Notes: a model not told the origin generated them from the sequence alone. DNA of 38,712 bases from Pseudonocardia sp. (GCA_019244295.1 JAFASX010000068.1:1-38712); one strand, 5' to 3'. Positions 16,067 to 24,587 are shown, counted from the stretch's first letter. Translations and numbers: made by a program.

Positions 16067-17476
16067 CTACGCGATGTCACCCTCCAGCATCTCGGTGACC
16101 AGTGCGGCGATCGCGGAACGCTCGGAACGGGTCAGGGTGATGTGCGCGAACAGCGGATGGCCTTTCAGCTTCTCGATCACTGCCGCGATCCCGTCGTGCC
16201 GGCCGACCCGCAGGTTGTCGCGCTGGGCCACGTCGTGGGTGAGCACCACCCGTGAACCAGCGCCCAGACGTGACAGCACGGTGAGTAGCACGTTGCGCTC
16301 CAACGACTGCGCCTCGTCGACGATGACGAACGCGTCGTGCAGCGAGCGGCCGCGGATGTGGGTCAGCGGCAGGACCTCGAGCATGCCCCTGGCCAGCACC
16401 TCCTCGATCACTTCCGAGCTGACCAGCGCGCCAAGGGTGTCGAAGACAGCCTGCGCCCAGGGCGCCATCTTCTCGCTCTCGCTGCCAGGCAAGTAGCCCA
16501 GCTCCTGGCCGCCGACCGCGTACACCGGGCGGAACACCACTACCCGACGGTGCTGCTGACGTTCCAATACCGCTTCCAGCCCAGCGCACAGCGCCAGCGC
16601 TGACTTGCCGGTGCCGGCCCGCCCGCCCAGCGAGACGATGCCAACTTCCGGGTCAAGTAGCAGATCCAGCGCGATGCGCTGCTCCGCCGAGCGACCGTGC
16701 AGCCCGAAGGCCTCGCGGTCTCCCCGCACCAACCGGACTCGCTTGTCCGGGCTGACCCGACCCAAGGCCGCGGTACCAGCGCCAACAAGCCGCAGACCGG
16801 TGTGGCACGGCAGCTCGGCGACCCAGTCGAGCTCGGTGCCCGCGACATCCACCGATCCGTCCCGAAACAGCGCGTCGACCACGTCCGAGGAGCTCACCCC
16901 GACATCAGCCAGCCCGGTCCAGCCCGACGGCACCACGTCCTGGGCCCGGTACTCGTCAGCGGCCAGGCCGACGGCGGCAGCTTTTACCCGCAACGGCATG
17001 TCCTTGGTGACCAACACGACGCGCTGGCCGGCCGGGAGCTCGTGCGCCAGGTTGAGCGCACACGCCAGAATGCGGCTGTCGTTGCTGTCGGTTCGAAAGC
17101 CATTGGGGAGCACATCCGGGTCGGTATGGTTCAGCTCTATCCGTATCGTGCCGCCGACATCGCCGATGGGTACCGGGGCGTCCAGCCGCCCGTACCGGAT
17201 GCGCAGGTCATCCAGCAGCCTCAGCGCTTCCCTGGCGAACCAACCCAGCTCGGGGTGATGCCGCTTTCCCTCCAGCTCAGAGATGACCACCAGCGGGAGC
17301 ACCACGTTGTGCTCATCGAACCGAGTCACTGCCCAGGGATCTGACAACAGCACCGAGGTGTCCAGCACGTAGCAACAAGGGCCCAGAACGGGGTGGCTGA
17401 CATCGGAGCTGACACACGGCTTGGCGCCGAACCCGGCGATCCAAGACGGCTGAGGGGCGGGACGTCGTGCGATCAC
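16067..17476 (-). CDS. phoH2: PIN-PhoH family protein (PhoH2-like RNase/helicase)
   Basis: 469 residues. An N-terminal PIN ribonuclease domain (about 35-190) has [12 protein letters not shown] (Asp39), VVISELEGK and DSRILACA. It is fused to a PhoH ATPase with Walker [13 protein letters not shown] (285-296), [16 protein letters not shown] and Walker [15 protein letters not shown]. Mycobacterial PhoH2 (Rv1095) has this two-domain layout and unwinds and cleaves RNA. The GTG start has GGGAG five bases upstream. Mycobacterial phoH2 is described with a small overlapping antitoxin gene (phoAT); I see no convincing equivalent here. Intact. Confidence 0.93.
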   Translation of the reverse strand: MIARRPAPQPSWIAGFGAKPCVSSDVSHPVLGPCCYVLDTSVLLSDPWAVTRFDEHNVVLPLVVISELEGKRHHPELGWFAREALRLLDDLRIRYGRLDAPVPIGDVGGTIRIELNHTDPDVLPNGFRTDSNDSRILACALNLAHELPAGQRVVLVTKDMPLRVKAAAVGLAADEYRAQDVVPSGWTGLADVGVSSSDVVDALFRDGSVDVAGTELDWVAELPCHTGLRLVGAGTAALGRVSPDKRVRLVRGDREAFGLHGRSAEQRIALDLLLDPEVGIVSLGGRAGTGKSALALCAGLEAVLERQQHRRVVVFRPVYAVGGQELGYLPGSESEKMAPWAQAVFDTLGALVSSEVIEEVLARGMLEVLPLTHIRGRSLHDAFVIVDEAQSLERNVLLTVLSRLGAGSRVVLTHDVAQRDNLRVGRHDGIAAVIEKLKGHPLFAHITLTRSERSAIAALVTEMLEGDIA

Positions 17477-17488
17477 GGCAACTCCCTA

Positions 17489-17510
17489 GCGGGCGCGGCA
17501 CCGCGCCCGC
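17489..17510. promoter_or_regulatory. Perfect GC-rich hairpin just upstream of phoH2
   Basis: GCGGGCGCGG (17489-17498) and CCGCGCCCGC (17501-17510) are perfect 10-bp arms around a two-base centre, only 12 bases upstream of the phoH2 GTG. It could be an operator, or an mRNA hairpin that limits ribosome access. Confidence 0.4.
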
Positions 17511-18160
17511 GGTGGTGGTGGGACCGGCGACCCTGTCCGGAAGTGGCATCAGGAGTCAAGGACGTCCCTCACCACCGCCCGCAAGGGCCGGGTGCCGGCC
17601 CCCCGTGCCTGTGACAGCCACGTTCAGGGCCTCCCGAGCGGCCCGCATCGGATACGACCCGCCAGGGCGAACGGTACCGGCGAAGGCCCCAGTGCGGTCA
17701 ACAGTCAACTGAGACTTTCGACAGTCAAGCCCGGGCCGATAACCGAGGTGGGTTACCGTGGTCGCGGAGCGTCAACCGCAAGCCGCGCTAAAGATCGACA
17801 ATAGCTACTCCCCGTTTACGAGAGTTTCACTCAAGCGCCGCCACGACCGCCGCTAACCGAACGCGCAAGCCAGCGGACCCACACACGGACCCACACATGG
17901 AACCCACACACCGCCGCGCCCACACGCGCTGCCCGTACCGCCACGCTCAACGACTGCCTCGTCGCCGCTGACCCGGCGCCTGGAGCACTGTGGCCCGCGC
18001 GGCGCAACACCCCCAGCCACAGTTCGCCCACTCGGGTGGATTCTCGTGACGCCATGTCGTACCGCTCGTTGAAGGCCACAGAGATGCCGATAACAAAGCC
18101 ACCAAATGGAGGGAATAACCAGACGGAATGCGCACCATAAACACGATAGTGGTACGCGGT
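17511..18160. other. Non-coding stretch between phoH2 and the secreted-protein pair
   Basis: No convincing gene. A minus-strand frame from ATG near 18055 (GELWLGVLRRAGHSAPGAG, then repeated VWVRVWVRW) has no ribosome binding site and is low-complexity. The segment near 17880-17930 is rich in CCCACAC repeats. Two CAGTCAA words occur near 17703 and 17722. The region probably holds the phoH2 promoter. Confidence 0.4.
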
Positions 18161-18161
18161 T

Positions 18162-18189
18162 TTGTTTGCGGCATTCTCGACACTATTTT
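18162..18189 (+). promoter_or_regulatory. Sigma-70-like promoter of secreted protein gene 1
   Basis: TTGTTT (18162-18167), 16-base spacer, TATTTT (18184-18189). The same spacing and the same downstream sequence recur at the paralogue's promoter, 18878-18905. Confidence 0.55.
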
Positions 18190-18196
18190 CGGAGCA

Positions 18197-18226
18197 GTCA
18201 GCGCGGGCTCCCCAAGCATCGCTGGC
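18197..18226 (+). promoter_or_regulatory. Conserved leader stem-loop, copy 1
   Basis: GTCAGCG (18197-18203) can pair with CGCTGGC (18220-18226) allowing one G-U pair. The loop holds GGGCTCCCCAA. The same element, at the same distance from the -10 box, precedes the paralogous gene. Confidence 0.45.
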
Positions 18227-18283
18227 GTCGTGAAGGGGGCCGCCGCCTGAAGGCGTCGGTTTACTCAACAGGAGATGAAAACT

Positions 18284-18595
18284 GTGCTGAAAAAGGCTGG
18301 AATTATTGTGGCGGCCGCCGCAGCCGGTCTGCTCGCGGTGAGCCCACTCGCTTTCGCGGGAGAGTACGAGGGCGAGAGCGAAGGACACCACGGTCACCAC
18401 GAGCACCACGAACAGGGCGTCCGCTGCGACCAAGACAACAGGGTGAAGAACAACTCCGACTCAGATGCCGACAGGGCACTCATTGAGGTTAACCACCTCA
18501 CGGTTCAGGTGCCGGTCCAGTTGTGTGGCAACAAGGTTGTATCCGGTGTACTCGGAGTCATCGCCAAAGATCAGTACAACGAAGATGACCAGTGA
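18284..18595 (+). CDS. Small secreted protein, chaplin-like motif, paralogue 1
   Basis: 103 residues. The N-terminus LKKAGIIVAAAAAGLLAVSP ending LAFAG is a Sec signal peptide with an AFA cleavage motif. The mature part has a His/Glu-rich linker (GHHGHHEHHEQ), module A (CDQDNRVKNNSDSD) and then module B (TVQVPVQLCGNKVVSGVLGV). Module B resembles the first half of the chaplin repeat (hydrophobic strand, CGN), but the second half is missing, so I do not call it a chaplin. Two cysteines could form one disulfide. I chose GTG 18284, not ATG 18275, because AGGAG is correctly spaced from GTG and the paralogue uses the equivalent GTG. The His-rich linker might bind metal. A hairpin terminator follows. 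Confidence 0.75.
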   Translation: MLKKAGIIVAAAAAGLLAVSPLAFAGEYEGESEGHHGHHEHHEQGVRCDQDNRVKNNSDSDADRALIEVNHLTVQVPVQLCGNKVVSGVLGVIAKDQYNEDDQ

Positions 18596-18666
18596 ACTAG
18601 CAGCTCAAACCATCCAGACGCGCCTCGCTCTCGTCTCTTAGATACGCTGAGCGTCGGCAGTCGCTG

Positions 18667-18704
18667 AAGCCTGGTGGTGGGGCCCCGAGTCCGCCACCAG
18701 GCTT
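18667..18704 (+). terminator. Hairpin terminator after secreted protein gene 1
   Basis: AAGCCTGGTGG (18667-18677) and CCACCAGGCTT (18694-18704) form an 11-bp perfect stem with a 16-base loop, followed by TTGG. The U-tract is very short, as usual for actinobacterial terminators. Confidence 0.7.
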
Positions 18705-18877
18705 TGGCGCGTACTTAATGCAGTGAGTTGTTTTGCGTCTCAAATCCGCCTGGAGCCGCGGTGTCCGGTCAGCCCGTTCTCCGGCTCGCACTCGCCACTC
18801 ACCGCAGCCACTGATTCACCCAATAGAGATCGTAACTTTTTCGAGATAGTGACCGCGACGAAATTGCTGACCCCGGT

Positions 18878-18905
18878 TTGATTACGGGGGAACACCCGCT
18901 ATATT
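18878..18905 (+). promoter_or_regulatory. Sigma-70-like promoter of secreted protein gene 2
   Basis: TTGATT (18878-18883), 16-base spacer, TATATT (18900-18905), close to consensus. The expected start near 18912 leaves a leader of about 80 bases. Confidence 0.65.
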
Positions 18906-18910
18906 GGTCT

Positions 18911-18945
18911 CTGTCAGCGAGGGCTCCCCAAATCACCGCTGACAG
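18911..18945 (+). promoter_or_regulatory. Conserved leader stem-loop, copy 2
   Basis: CTGTCAGCG (18911-18919) and CGCTGACAG (18937-18945) are perfect 9-bp inverted arms. The loop begins AGGGCTCCCCAA. GGGCTCCCC lies 15 bases after the -10 box in both copies. Confidence 0.55.
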
Positions 18946-18992
18946 TCAGGGCGAGCGTCAAGCGATGCCGCCGATTGAACAGGAGAGAAACT

Positions 18993-19250
18993 GTGCTGAA
19001 AAAGGCTGGAATCGTGGTGGCTGCCGCCTCCGCCGGTCTGCTCGCTGTGAGTCCCCTCGCGTTCGCGCAAGGAGGACTCATCTCCGTTGATGACGACACC
19101 GTGCAGGTTCCGATTCAGGCGTGTGGCAATGACATCATCACGGGCGTCATCGGCATCCTTGCGAAGGACCAGAAGAACAAGCAGGACGGCGACGTCCACT
19201 GCGACCAGGACAGCAGGGTCACCAACAACTCGCACTCCGACGACGACTGA
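18993..19250 (+). CDS. Small secreted protein, chaplin-like motif, paralogue 2
   Basis: 85 residues from GTG 18993, with AGGAG seven bases upstream. The signal peptide LKKAGIVVAAASAGLLAVSP is almost the same as in paralogue 1. The mature part has module B first (TVQVPIQACGNDIITGVIGI, LAKDQ) and then module A (CDQDSRVTNNSHSDDD), the reverse of paralogue 1. It has no His-rich linker and two cysteines. Likely a cell-surface or matrix protein; the role is unknown. It has its own promoter and its own terminator, so it is a separate unit and not in an operon with gene 1. Confidence 0.75.
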   Translation: MLKKAGIVVAAASAGLLAVSPLAFAQGGLISVDDDTVQVPIQACGNDIITGVIGILAKDQKNKQDGDVHCDQDSRVTNNSHSDDD

Positions 19251-19266
19251 TCGTTCTGGCTGTCTG

Positions 19267-19299
19267 AACGAGCGCCGGGCGGCCAGTTCGGCGCTCGTT
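19267..19299. terminator. Hairpin terminator between convergent genes
   Basis: AACGAGCGCCG (19267-19277) and CGGCGCTCGTT (19289-19299) form an 11-bp perfect stem. It lies between the stop of secreted gene 2 and the stop of the prenyl synthase gene, so it can serve both strands. Confidence 0.7.
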
Positions 19300-19319
19300 T
19301 CGCGAACCGAGCGGGGGCG

Positions 19320-20084
19320 CTAGGAACCGAAACGCCGGTGGCGGTTGCCGTAGTCGCGCAACGCACGCAAGAAGTCCACCCGGCGAAACTCCGGCCAGTA
19401 AGCCTCGCAAAACCAGAACTCCGAGTGGGCCGACTGCCAGAGCAGGAACCCGGACAACCGCTGCTCGCCAGATGTCCGGATCACCAGGTCAGGGTCTGGC
19501 TGGCCTGAGGTGTAGAGGTGCTCGGCGATCTGGTCGACGTCCAGCACCTCGGCCAATTCCTCCATCGACGTACCAGCCTCGGCGTGCTTGAGCAACAACT
19601 TGCGCAGCGCGTCGGCGATCTCCTGGCGACCCCCGTAACCGACAGCGACGTTGACCGCAAGACCTCCACGATCGGCGGTCCGCCGCGCGGCGCTGGTCAG
19701 CCGTTCAGCCATCTCCCTCGGCAACAGGTCGAGCGCACCCACGAGGCGGACCCGCCACGGGTTGCCTACGCCGCACAGTTTGTCGACCACGTCCGCGATG
19801 ATCTCTAGCAGCGGCTGGATCTCACATTCTGGACGGTTGCGCAGGTTGTCGGGGGAGAGCATCCAGAACGTCACCAGCTCGACGCCGCCTTCGGCGCACC
19901 ACCCCAGCAGCTCGATGATCTTGGCCGCGCCAACCCGGTGACCGTCGCTGACGTCGGCGAAACCAGCCTCACGGGCCCAGCGCCGATTACCGTCCATGAT
20001 GACCCCGACATGGCGGGGGCGCTGCGCGCCGACCAGCTCGCGGCGGAGTTTGCGCTCGTACAGCGAGTACAGCAGGTTGCGCAT
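19320..20084 (-). CDS. uppS: Cis-prenyl diphosphate synthase, (2Z,6E)-farnesyl diphosphate synthase-like
   Basis: 254 residues from ATG 20084. Cis-prenyltransferase family: HVGVIMDGNRRWA carries the catalytic Asp31, and the late motif PDPDLVIRTSGEQRLSGFLL with EFWFCEAYWPEF is diagnostic. These enzymes add IPP units in Z configuration to make the lipid carrier for cell-wall synthesis. The N-terminus (LLYSLYERKLRREL) and the position next to hemolysin III match M. tuberculosis Rv1086, the short-chain Z-FPP synthase, better than Rv2361c, the decaprenyl enzyme. The chain-length assignment is inference. It is divergent from the hemolysin III gene. Confidence 0.92.
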   Translation of the reverse strand: MRNLLYSLYERKLRRELVGAQRPRHVGVIMDGNRRWAREAGFADVSDGHRVGAAKIIELLGWCAEGGVELVTFWMLSPDNLRNRPECEIQPLLEIIADVVDKLCGVGNPWRVRLVGALDLLPREMAERLTSAARRTADRGGLAVNVAVGYGGRQEIADALRKLLLKHAEAGTSMEELAEVLDVDQIAEHLYTSGQPDPDLVIRTSGEQRLSGFLLWQSAHSEFWFCEAYWPEFRRVDFLRALRDYGNRHRRFGS

Positions 20085-20180
20085 GGCCACCCGGCGAGGG
20101 TACGCCGCCGGGTGTGAGCTAACGCGCATCCGCCCCACAGTGGCTCGGTGGCCGCGCGATGCTGCGTACCCTTAAGCCTT

Positions 20181-20864
20181 GTGCCCAGCGGGACCGCCGA
20201 CATCGATACTCCGGTACTGGTGCCCAAGCCCAGATTCCGAGGCTGGCTGCACCACTGGTCGTTCGTCGCGTCAATGGCGGCGGGCGCCACCCTGATCACA
20301 GTAGCCGCCACCGTGATCAAGTCGGCTACCGCCGTGGTGTCCACCTCGATCTACGTGACCACCGTGCTGGGGCTGTTCGGCATCAGCGCGCTGTACCACC
20401 GCTATCCCTGGCGCAGCCCCACCGCGCGGGCCCGCATGCGTCGGCTAGACCATTCGATGATCTTCGTGTTCATCGCGGGCACGTACACACCGGTGGCCGC
20501 GCTCGCGTTGACTTCGGCTACTCGAGCGGTAGTACTCGCTGTGGTGTGGGCGGGAGCGCTGGGCGGGGTGGCCTTGCAGCTGGCGTGGCCGGGCACGCCG
20601 CGCTGGGTAGGTGTGCCGGTCTACCTCGCGCTCGGCTGGGTCGCCGTCTTCGTGCTCCCTGACCTGCTGCACCGAGCCGGGATCGCCACGCTAGCCCTCT
20701 TGCTGGCTGGCGGTGCGCTGTACACGGTCGGGGCGTTGTGCTTCGCGTTCAAACGCCCCGATCCGTGGCCGACGACGTTCGGCTACCACGAGTTCTTCCA
20801 CGCGGCCACCGTGTTGGCGGCCACCTGCCACTACGTTGCCATCTGGTTTGTGCTCATGGCTTGA
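20181..20864 (+). CDS. Hemolysin III family membrane protein
   Basis: About 227 residues with seven hydrophobic segments, of the HlyIII/YqfA (PAQR-like) family. The family features are visible: LHHWSF near the N-terminus, GISALYHRYPW and RRLDHSMIFVFIAGTYTP in the middle, and FGYHEFFHAATV at the end. Their His and Asp residues are the conserved metal-site candidates. The function is uncertain, since the hemolysin name comes from one Bacillus protein. I chose GTG 20181; GTG 20148 is in frame upstream. Rv1085c is the M. tuberculosis counterpart in the same position. Confidence 0.88.
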   Translation: MPSGTADIDTPVLVPKPRFRGWLHHWSFVASMAAGATLITVAATVIKSATAVVSTSIYVTTVLGLFGISALYHRYPWRSPTARARMRRLDHSMIFVFIAGTYTPVAALALTSATRAVVLAVVWAGALGGVALQLAWPGTPRWVGVPVYLALGWVAVFVLPDLLHRAGIATLALLLAGGALYTVGALCFAFKRPDPWPTTFGYHEFFHAATVLAATCHYVAIWFVLMA

Positions 20865-20905
20865 CCGGCACACGCTGGCCGGGACTCGGCCGGGACTGGT
20901 TGTCG

Positions 20906-21517
20906 CTACGTCCCCGGACCCTGTGTCCGCAGCTCATCGACCTTCGCCATCGCCGTACGCAGCTCGACCAGCCATTCATCGGCATGTTGACCGACCAGCC
21001 GCACCGTCCACGCCAGCGCGTCCGACCGAGACCGCGCCACCCCAGCATCAACCAAAGTGTCCAGCACGATGCGCTCCGACTGGCGCAGCCGGGTCATTAC
21101 CGGTACCGCCAGTGTGGTGAATAGCTCCTCGACATCCTCCAGGCGGGCGCCCCATGCCACCTTGCGCCGGTAGCGGTGCTCGGCCTGCCGAGCAATCTCG
21201 ATCCGCTCCTCCCGCGTCTGTTCCCGGAAACGGGCTATCCGGCCGCTCACAGCGGCGGCTCGGTCAGCCCGGCCAGCGTCGCTGTCGGCGAACTCGCCCT
21301 CCAACGCCGGCAGCTCGCCGACCACCAGGATCTCTTCGCGATCCACACTCACGTCCGGGACGCCGACATACCACCCGTCCGGCAGCCGGCCGCGCAACCA
21401 ACCAACGGCGTCGGTGGCGGCCGGGAGATCAGCATGCTGCCAGCCTCCTCGCCCACCGCCCTTGCCTCCTGGTCCCCGACCCGGCCCTGGCCATCCTTGG
21501 TGTGTCCGTCCGACCAT
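20906..21517 (-). CDS. Conserved-looking hypothetical protein, Arg-rich helical
   Basis: 203 residues, start ATG 21517 with a strong GGAGGAGG six bases upstream. After a Gly-rich N-terminus there is a small strand-rich part (AVGWLRGRLPDGWYVGVPDV, EILVVGELPAL). A long, strongly charged helical region follows (SGRIARFREQTREERIEIAR, HRYRRKVAWGARLEDVEELF) and then LDTLVDAGVARSRSDALAWT, which resembles a ribbon-helix-helix or HTH tail. I do not recognise the family. No signal peptide or membrane helix is seen. DNA binding is possible from the charge and the C-terminal motif. Confidence 0.7.
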   Translation of the reverse strand: MVGRTHQGWPGPGRGPGGKGGGRGGWQHADLPAATDAVGWLRGRLPDGWYVGVPDVSVDREEILVVGELPALEGEFADSDAGRADRAAAVSGRIARFREQTREERIEIARQAEHRYRRKVAWGARLEDVEELFTTLAVPVMTRLRQSERIVLDTLVDAGVARSRSDALAWTVRLVGQHADEWLVELRTAMAKVDELRTQGPGT

Positions 21518-21633
21518 CGCTGGCCTCCTCCGCAGTCCTCCTCAGTGGATGCAACAGATATTACATTATTACGTTCGTTCCTTGTGCTCGCGCGCTACGG
21601 GCAAGGGCGCCATCGCCCTGACACGATTGACCC

Positions 21634-23013
21634 ATGCGCTACGTCGAACACGTCATGGATCTGGTGGGCGATACCCCCCTGGTCAGGTTGACCCGGGTGA
21701 CAAACGGTCCGCGGCCGCTGGTCCTGGCGAAGGTTGAGTACTTCAACCCCGGAGGTAGCGTCAAAGACCGCATCGCGCGGCGGATGATCGAGGCCGCAGA
21801 AGCCAGTGGAGCACTGCGCCCCGGTGGCACGATTATCGAGCCGACGTCGGGAAACACCGGCATCGGCCTGGCCATGATTGCCCAGCGGCGCGGCTACCGC
21901 TGCGTGTTCGTCTGTCCGGATAAGGTCAGTGAGGACAAGCGCGATGTGCTCAGGGCATACGGCGCCGAGGTCGTGGTTTGCCCCACGGCGGTACCTCCTG
22001 ATCACCCCAACTCGTACTACTCGACCTCCGACCGACTCGCCCGCGAGATCGACGGCGGGTGGAAGCCGAACCAGTACACCAACGAAGCCAACCCGACCAG
22101 CCACTACCTGGACACCGGGCCCGAGCTGTGGGCCCAGACCGGCGGCCGCATCACTCACTTCGTCGCCGGTATCGGCACCGGCGGCACAATCAGCGGTGCC
22201 GGGCGCTATCTGAAGGAGGTCAGCCGAAATCGAGTCAAGATCATCGGTGCCGACCCGGAGGGCTCGGTGTACAGCGGGGGTACCGGTCGTCCGTACCTGG
22301 TGGAGGGGGTCGGCGAGGACTTCTGGCCGTCCACCTACAACCGGGAAATCTGTGACGAGATCATCGCGGTGCGCGACGCCGATTCGTTCGCCATGACACG
22401 CCGGCTGGCCCGCGAGGAGGCACTGTTGGTTGGCGGCTCATGCGGCATGGCGGCGGCCGCGGCGCTGCGGGTCGCGGCCTCGCTGAGCGGACCCGAAGCC
22501 GACAACGCGGTCATCGTGGTCCTGCTGCCCGATGGTGGCCGTGGCTACCTCGGCAAGGTGTTCAACGACTCGTGGATGGCCACCTACGGCTTCCTGTCCA
22601 CCGATTCCAGTGAGGCGCTGGTGGGTGACATCTTGCGCGGCAAAGACGGCCGGCTACCGGACCTGGTGCACGGCCACCCGAACGAGACAGTCGCCGACGT
22701 GGTCGGCTACCTGCGCGAGTTCGGCGTGTCTCAGCTGCCGATCGTGGCCGCCGAACCGCCGGTGATGGCCGCCGAGGTCGTTGGCTCGGTGAACGAGCGC
22801 GAGCTGCTGGACGCGCTGTTCGCCGGGCGCGCCAAGCTGGCCGACCGGGTGGAGCGCCACATGGGTGCGCCACTGCCGACCATCGGGTCCGGTGAACCGG
22901 TCGCCGCCGCCATGGCCGCGCTGGCCAAAGCCGACGGCGCTCTGGTCCTGGTGGACGGCAAACCAGCGGGCGTGATAACCCGACAGGATGTGCTGACTTT
23001 CCTCTCCGGATGA
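21634..23013 (+). CDS. cbs: Cystathionine beta-synthase
   Basis: 459 residues. A PLP-dependent type II fold (about 1-310) joins serine and homocysteine to give cystathionine. The PLP lysine is Lys44 in NPGGSVKDRIA. The phosphate-binding loops PTSGNTGIGLA and GIGTGGTISG are present, with LVGGSCGMAAAA late. The C-terminus (about 335-459) holds a pair of CBS domains (ETVADVVGYLREFGVSQLP, then ADGALVLVDGKPAGVITRQD). These distinguish Cbs from CysK. It matches mycobacterial Cbs (Rv1077). No Shine-Dalgarno sequence is seen before the ATG, so the mRNA may be leaderless. metB follows 123 bases later. Confidence 0.96.
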   Translation: MRYVEHVMDLVGDTPLVRLTRVTNGPRPLVLAKVEYFNPGGSVKDRIARRMIEAAEASGALRPGGTIIEPTSGNTGIGLAMIAQRRGYRCVFVCPDKVSEDKRDVLRAYGAEVVVCPTAVPPDHPNSYYSTSDRLAREIDGGWKPNQYTNEANPTSHYLDTGPELWAQTGGRITHFVAGIGTGGTISGAGRYLKEVSRNRVKIIGADPEGSVYSGGTGRPYLVEGVGEDFWPSTYNREICDEIIAVRDADSFAMTRRLAREEALLVGGSCGMAAAAALRVAASLSGPEADNAVIVVLLPDGGRGYLGKVFNDSWMATYGFLSTDSSEALVGDILRGKDGRLPDLVHGHPNETVADVVGYLREFGVSQLPIVAAEPPVMAAEVVGSVNERELLDALFAGRAKLADRVERHMGAPLPTIGSGEPVAAAMAALAKADGALVLVDGKPAGVITRQDVLTFLSG

Positions 23014-23136
23014 ATCCGGATGAACCACCACCGCGCGAAAAACGATCAGTCTCCGTGATACTCGCACAGTCGCCGCGACCGCCGCGCAAGCCCCACTCGG
23101 ACGCGGCGGCAAGCGCGGGGCGTACCGTCGGGCGGC

Positions 23137-24303
23137 ATGAACGGCTTCTCGACGCGCGCCATCCACGCCGGTCAGGAACCTGACCCGACCACCGGGTCGG
23201 TCATCGTGCCGATCTACGCCACCTCAACGTTCGCTCAGGACAGTGTGGGCGAGACGAGAGGCGGCTACGACTATTCCCGCACCGCCAACCCCACCCGAAC
23301 CGCGCTCGCGGAATGCCTCGCGTCGCTGGAGCGCGGCCGACACGGGTTCGCGTTCAGCTCCGGTATGGCGGCCACCGACCTGCTGCTGCGGACGAGCCTC
23401 AAGCCGAACGACCACCTGCTCATCCCGCACGACGCGTATGGCGGCACGTTTCGGCTGATCGACAAGGTATTCACCGAGTGGGGCGTGACATACACACCGG
23501 TCAATCTGGCCGACCTGGATGCCGTGCGAGCCGCGCTGCGTGATACCACCCGCATGATTTGGTGCGAGACGCCGACCAACCCCATGCTAGGCATCGCGGA
23601 CATCTCGATGCTGGCGGAGGTCACCCGCGACATCGGCGCGCGTCTGGTGGTGGACAACACGTTTGCTTCGCCCTACCTGCAGACCCCGCTGTCCCTCGGC
23701 GCGGATGTGGTGGTGCAGTCCACGACGAAGTACATCGGCGGCCACTCCGACCTGGTAGGGGGAGCGGTAGTCACCAATGACGACGAGCTCGCCGACGTGA
23801 TCGCGTTCGCGCACAACGCGACCGGCGCGGTACCCGGGCCGTTCGACGCCTGGCTGACGTTGCGCGGGCTCAAGACTCTCGCGGTGCGGATGGAGCGACA
23901 CTGTGACAACGCCGAGCGCGTGGCCGCCGCGCTGGTCGGGCATCCGAAGATCACCCGGGTGCACTACCCCGGCCTGCCCGACCACCCCGGCCACGAGGTG
24001 GCAGCCAAACAAATGCACAGGTTCGGCGGAATGGTGTCGTTCCAGGTCAGCGCAGATGGGGGCACCGCAGCCGGCGGGGCAGACCCCGCGGCGGCCGCGC
24101 TGAGGGTGTGCGCGGCCACGAAGTTGTTCACGCTGGCCGAATCGCTGGGCGGCGTGGAATCACTGATCGAGCACCCCGCCCGGATGACCCACGCCTCCGT
24201 CAAAGGCTCCGCGCTGCAGGTGCCCGCTGATCTGGTGCGGTTGTCGGTCGGAATCGAGGACGCCGACGACCTAATCGAGGATCTACTGGCCGCGCTCGGC
24301 TGA
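23137..24303 (+). CDS. metB: Cystathionine gamma-synthase/lyase
   Basis: 388 residues of the Cys/Met metabolism PLP enzyme family. The PLP lysine is Lys198 in QSTTKYIGGHSDLVGG; SRTANPTRTALAECLASLE and FSSGMAATDLL are typical of the fold. With cbs directly upstream, it most likely makes or splits cystathionine. Gamma-synthase (methionine direction) and gamma-lyase (cysteine direction) are hard to separate by sequence; the gene name follows Rv1079. The ATG start is at the family position. A TACCGT hexamer lies eight bases before the ATG and could be a leaderless -10 box. Confidence 0.93.
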   Translation: MNGFSTRAIHAGQEPDPTTGSVIVPIYATSTFAQDSVGETRGGYDYSRTANPTRTALAECLASLERGRHGFAFSSGMAATDLLLRTSLKPNDHLLIPHDAYGGTFRLIDKVFTEWGVTYTPVNLADLDAVRAALRDTTRMIWCETPTNPMLGIADISMLAEVTRDIGARLVVDNTFASPYLQTPLSLGADVVVQSTTKYIGGHSDLVGGAVVTNDDELADVIAFAHNATGAVPGPFDAWLTLRGLKTLAVRMERHCDNAERVAAALVGHPKITRVHYPGLPDHPGHEVAAKQMHRFGGMVSFQVSADGGTAAGGADPAAAALRVCAATKLFTLAESLGGVESLIEHPARMTHASVKGSALQVPADLVRLSVGIEDADDLIEDLLAALG

Positions 24304-24332
24304 GCGGAACTTACAGACAGCTCACAAACAGC

Positions 24333-24587
24333 TCACGGACGCAGTGGGGCTTGCTGGTCGAATGTCGACACCCGCGGCGTCGGCGATGTAGCGGCGGTTA
24401 CCGGCAGATCGTCTGGTTCCACGCAACCACCGATCAGCTCGTAGCCTCCCGCGCCGACCACGTAGCGGCCGGGGTTCTCACAACCCGCCCGCGCTACCGT
24501 GACCACCGCAATCGTGGTCATAGCGGCGGCGACCAGCAAGGACACAACAACGGACCAGGCACCAGTACCGGCCCTTGGCCCCGTCAT
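24333..24587 (-). CDS. Small membrane-anchored or secreted protein
   Basis: 84 residues from ATG 24587, with a strong AAGGAGG five bases upstream. One N-terminal hydrophobic segment (WSVVVSLLVAAAMTTIAVVT, VARAG) can be a signal peptide or an anchor. The exterior part has two cysteines (GCENPGRYVVGAGGYELIGG then C), which could form a disulfide loop, and a Pro/Thr-rich tail. I know no named family. It is convergent with metB and divergent from ilvA. Confidence 0.65.
   Translation of the reverse strand: MTGPRAGTGAWSVVVSLLVAAAMTTIAVVTVARAGCENPGRYVVGAGGYELIGGCVEPDDLPVTAATSPTPRVSTFDQQAPLRP

Noticed and set aside
16067..17600. A phoAT-like antitoxin gene upstream of phoH2
   Set aside because: No short frame overlapping the phoH2 start with a ribosome binding site was found.
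17831..18433. 200-codon minus-strand frame covering the first secreted-protein gene
   Set aside because: It is antisense to a gene with signal peptide, promoter and terminator, and shows low-complexity VWVRVW sequence with no ribosome binding site.
18284..19250. Calling the two secreted proteins chaplins outright
   Set aside because: Only the strand-CGN half of the chaplin repeat is matched; the second half and the usual cysteine spacing are absent.
23014..23136. SAM or cobalamin riboswitch upstream of metB
   Set aside because: The 123-base gap lacks conserved riboswitch cores or a leader hairpin; the gene may be leaderless.
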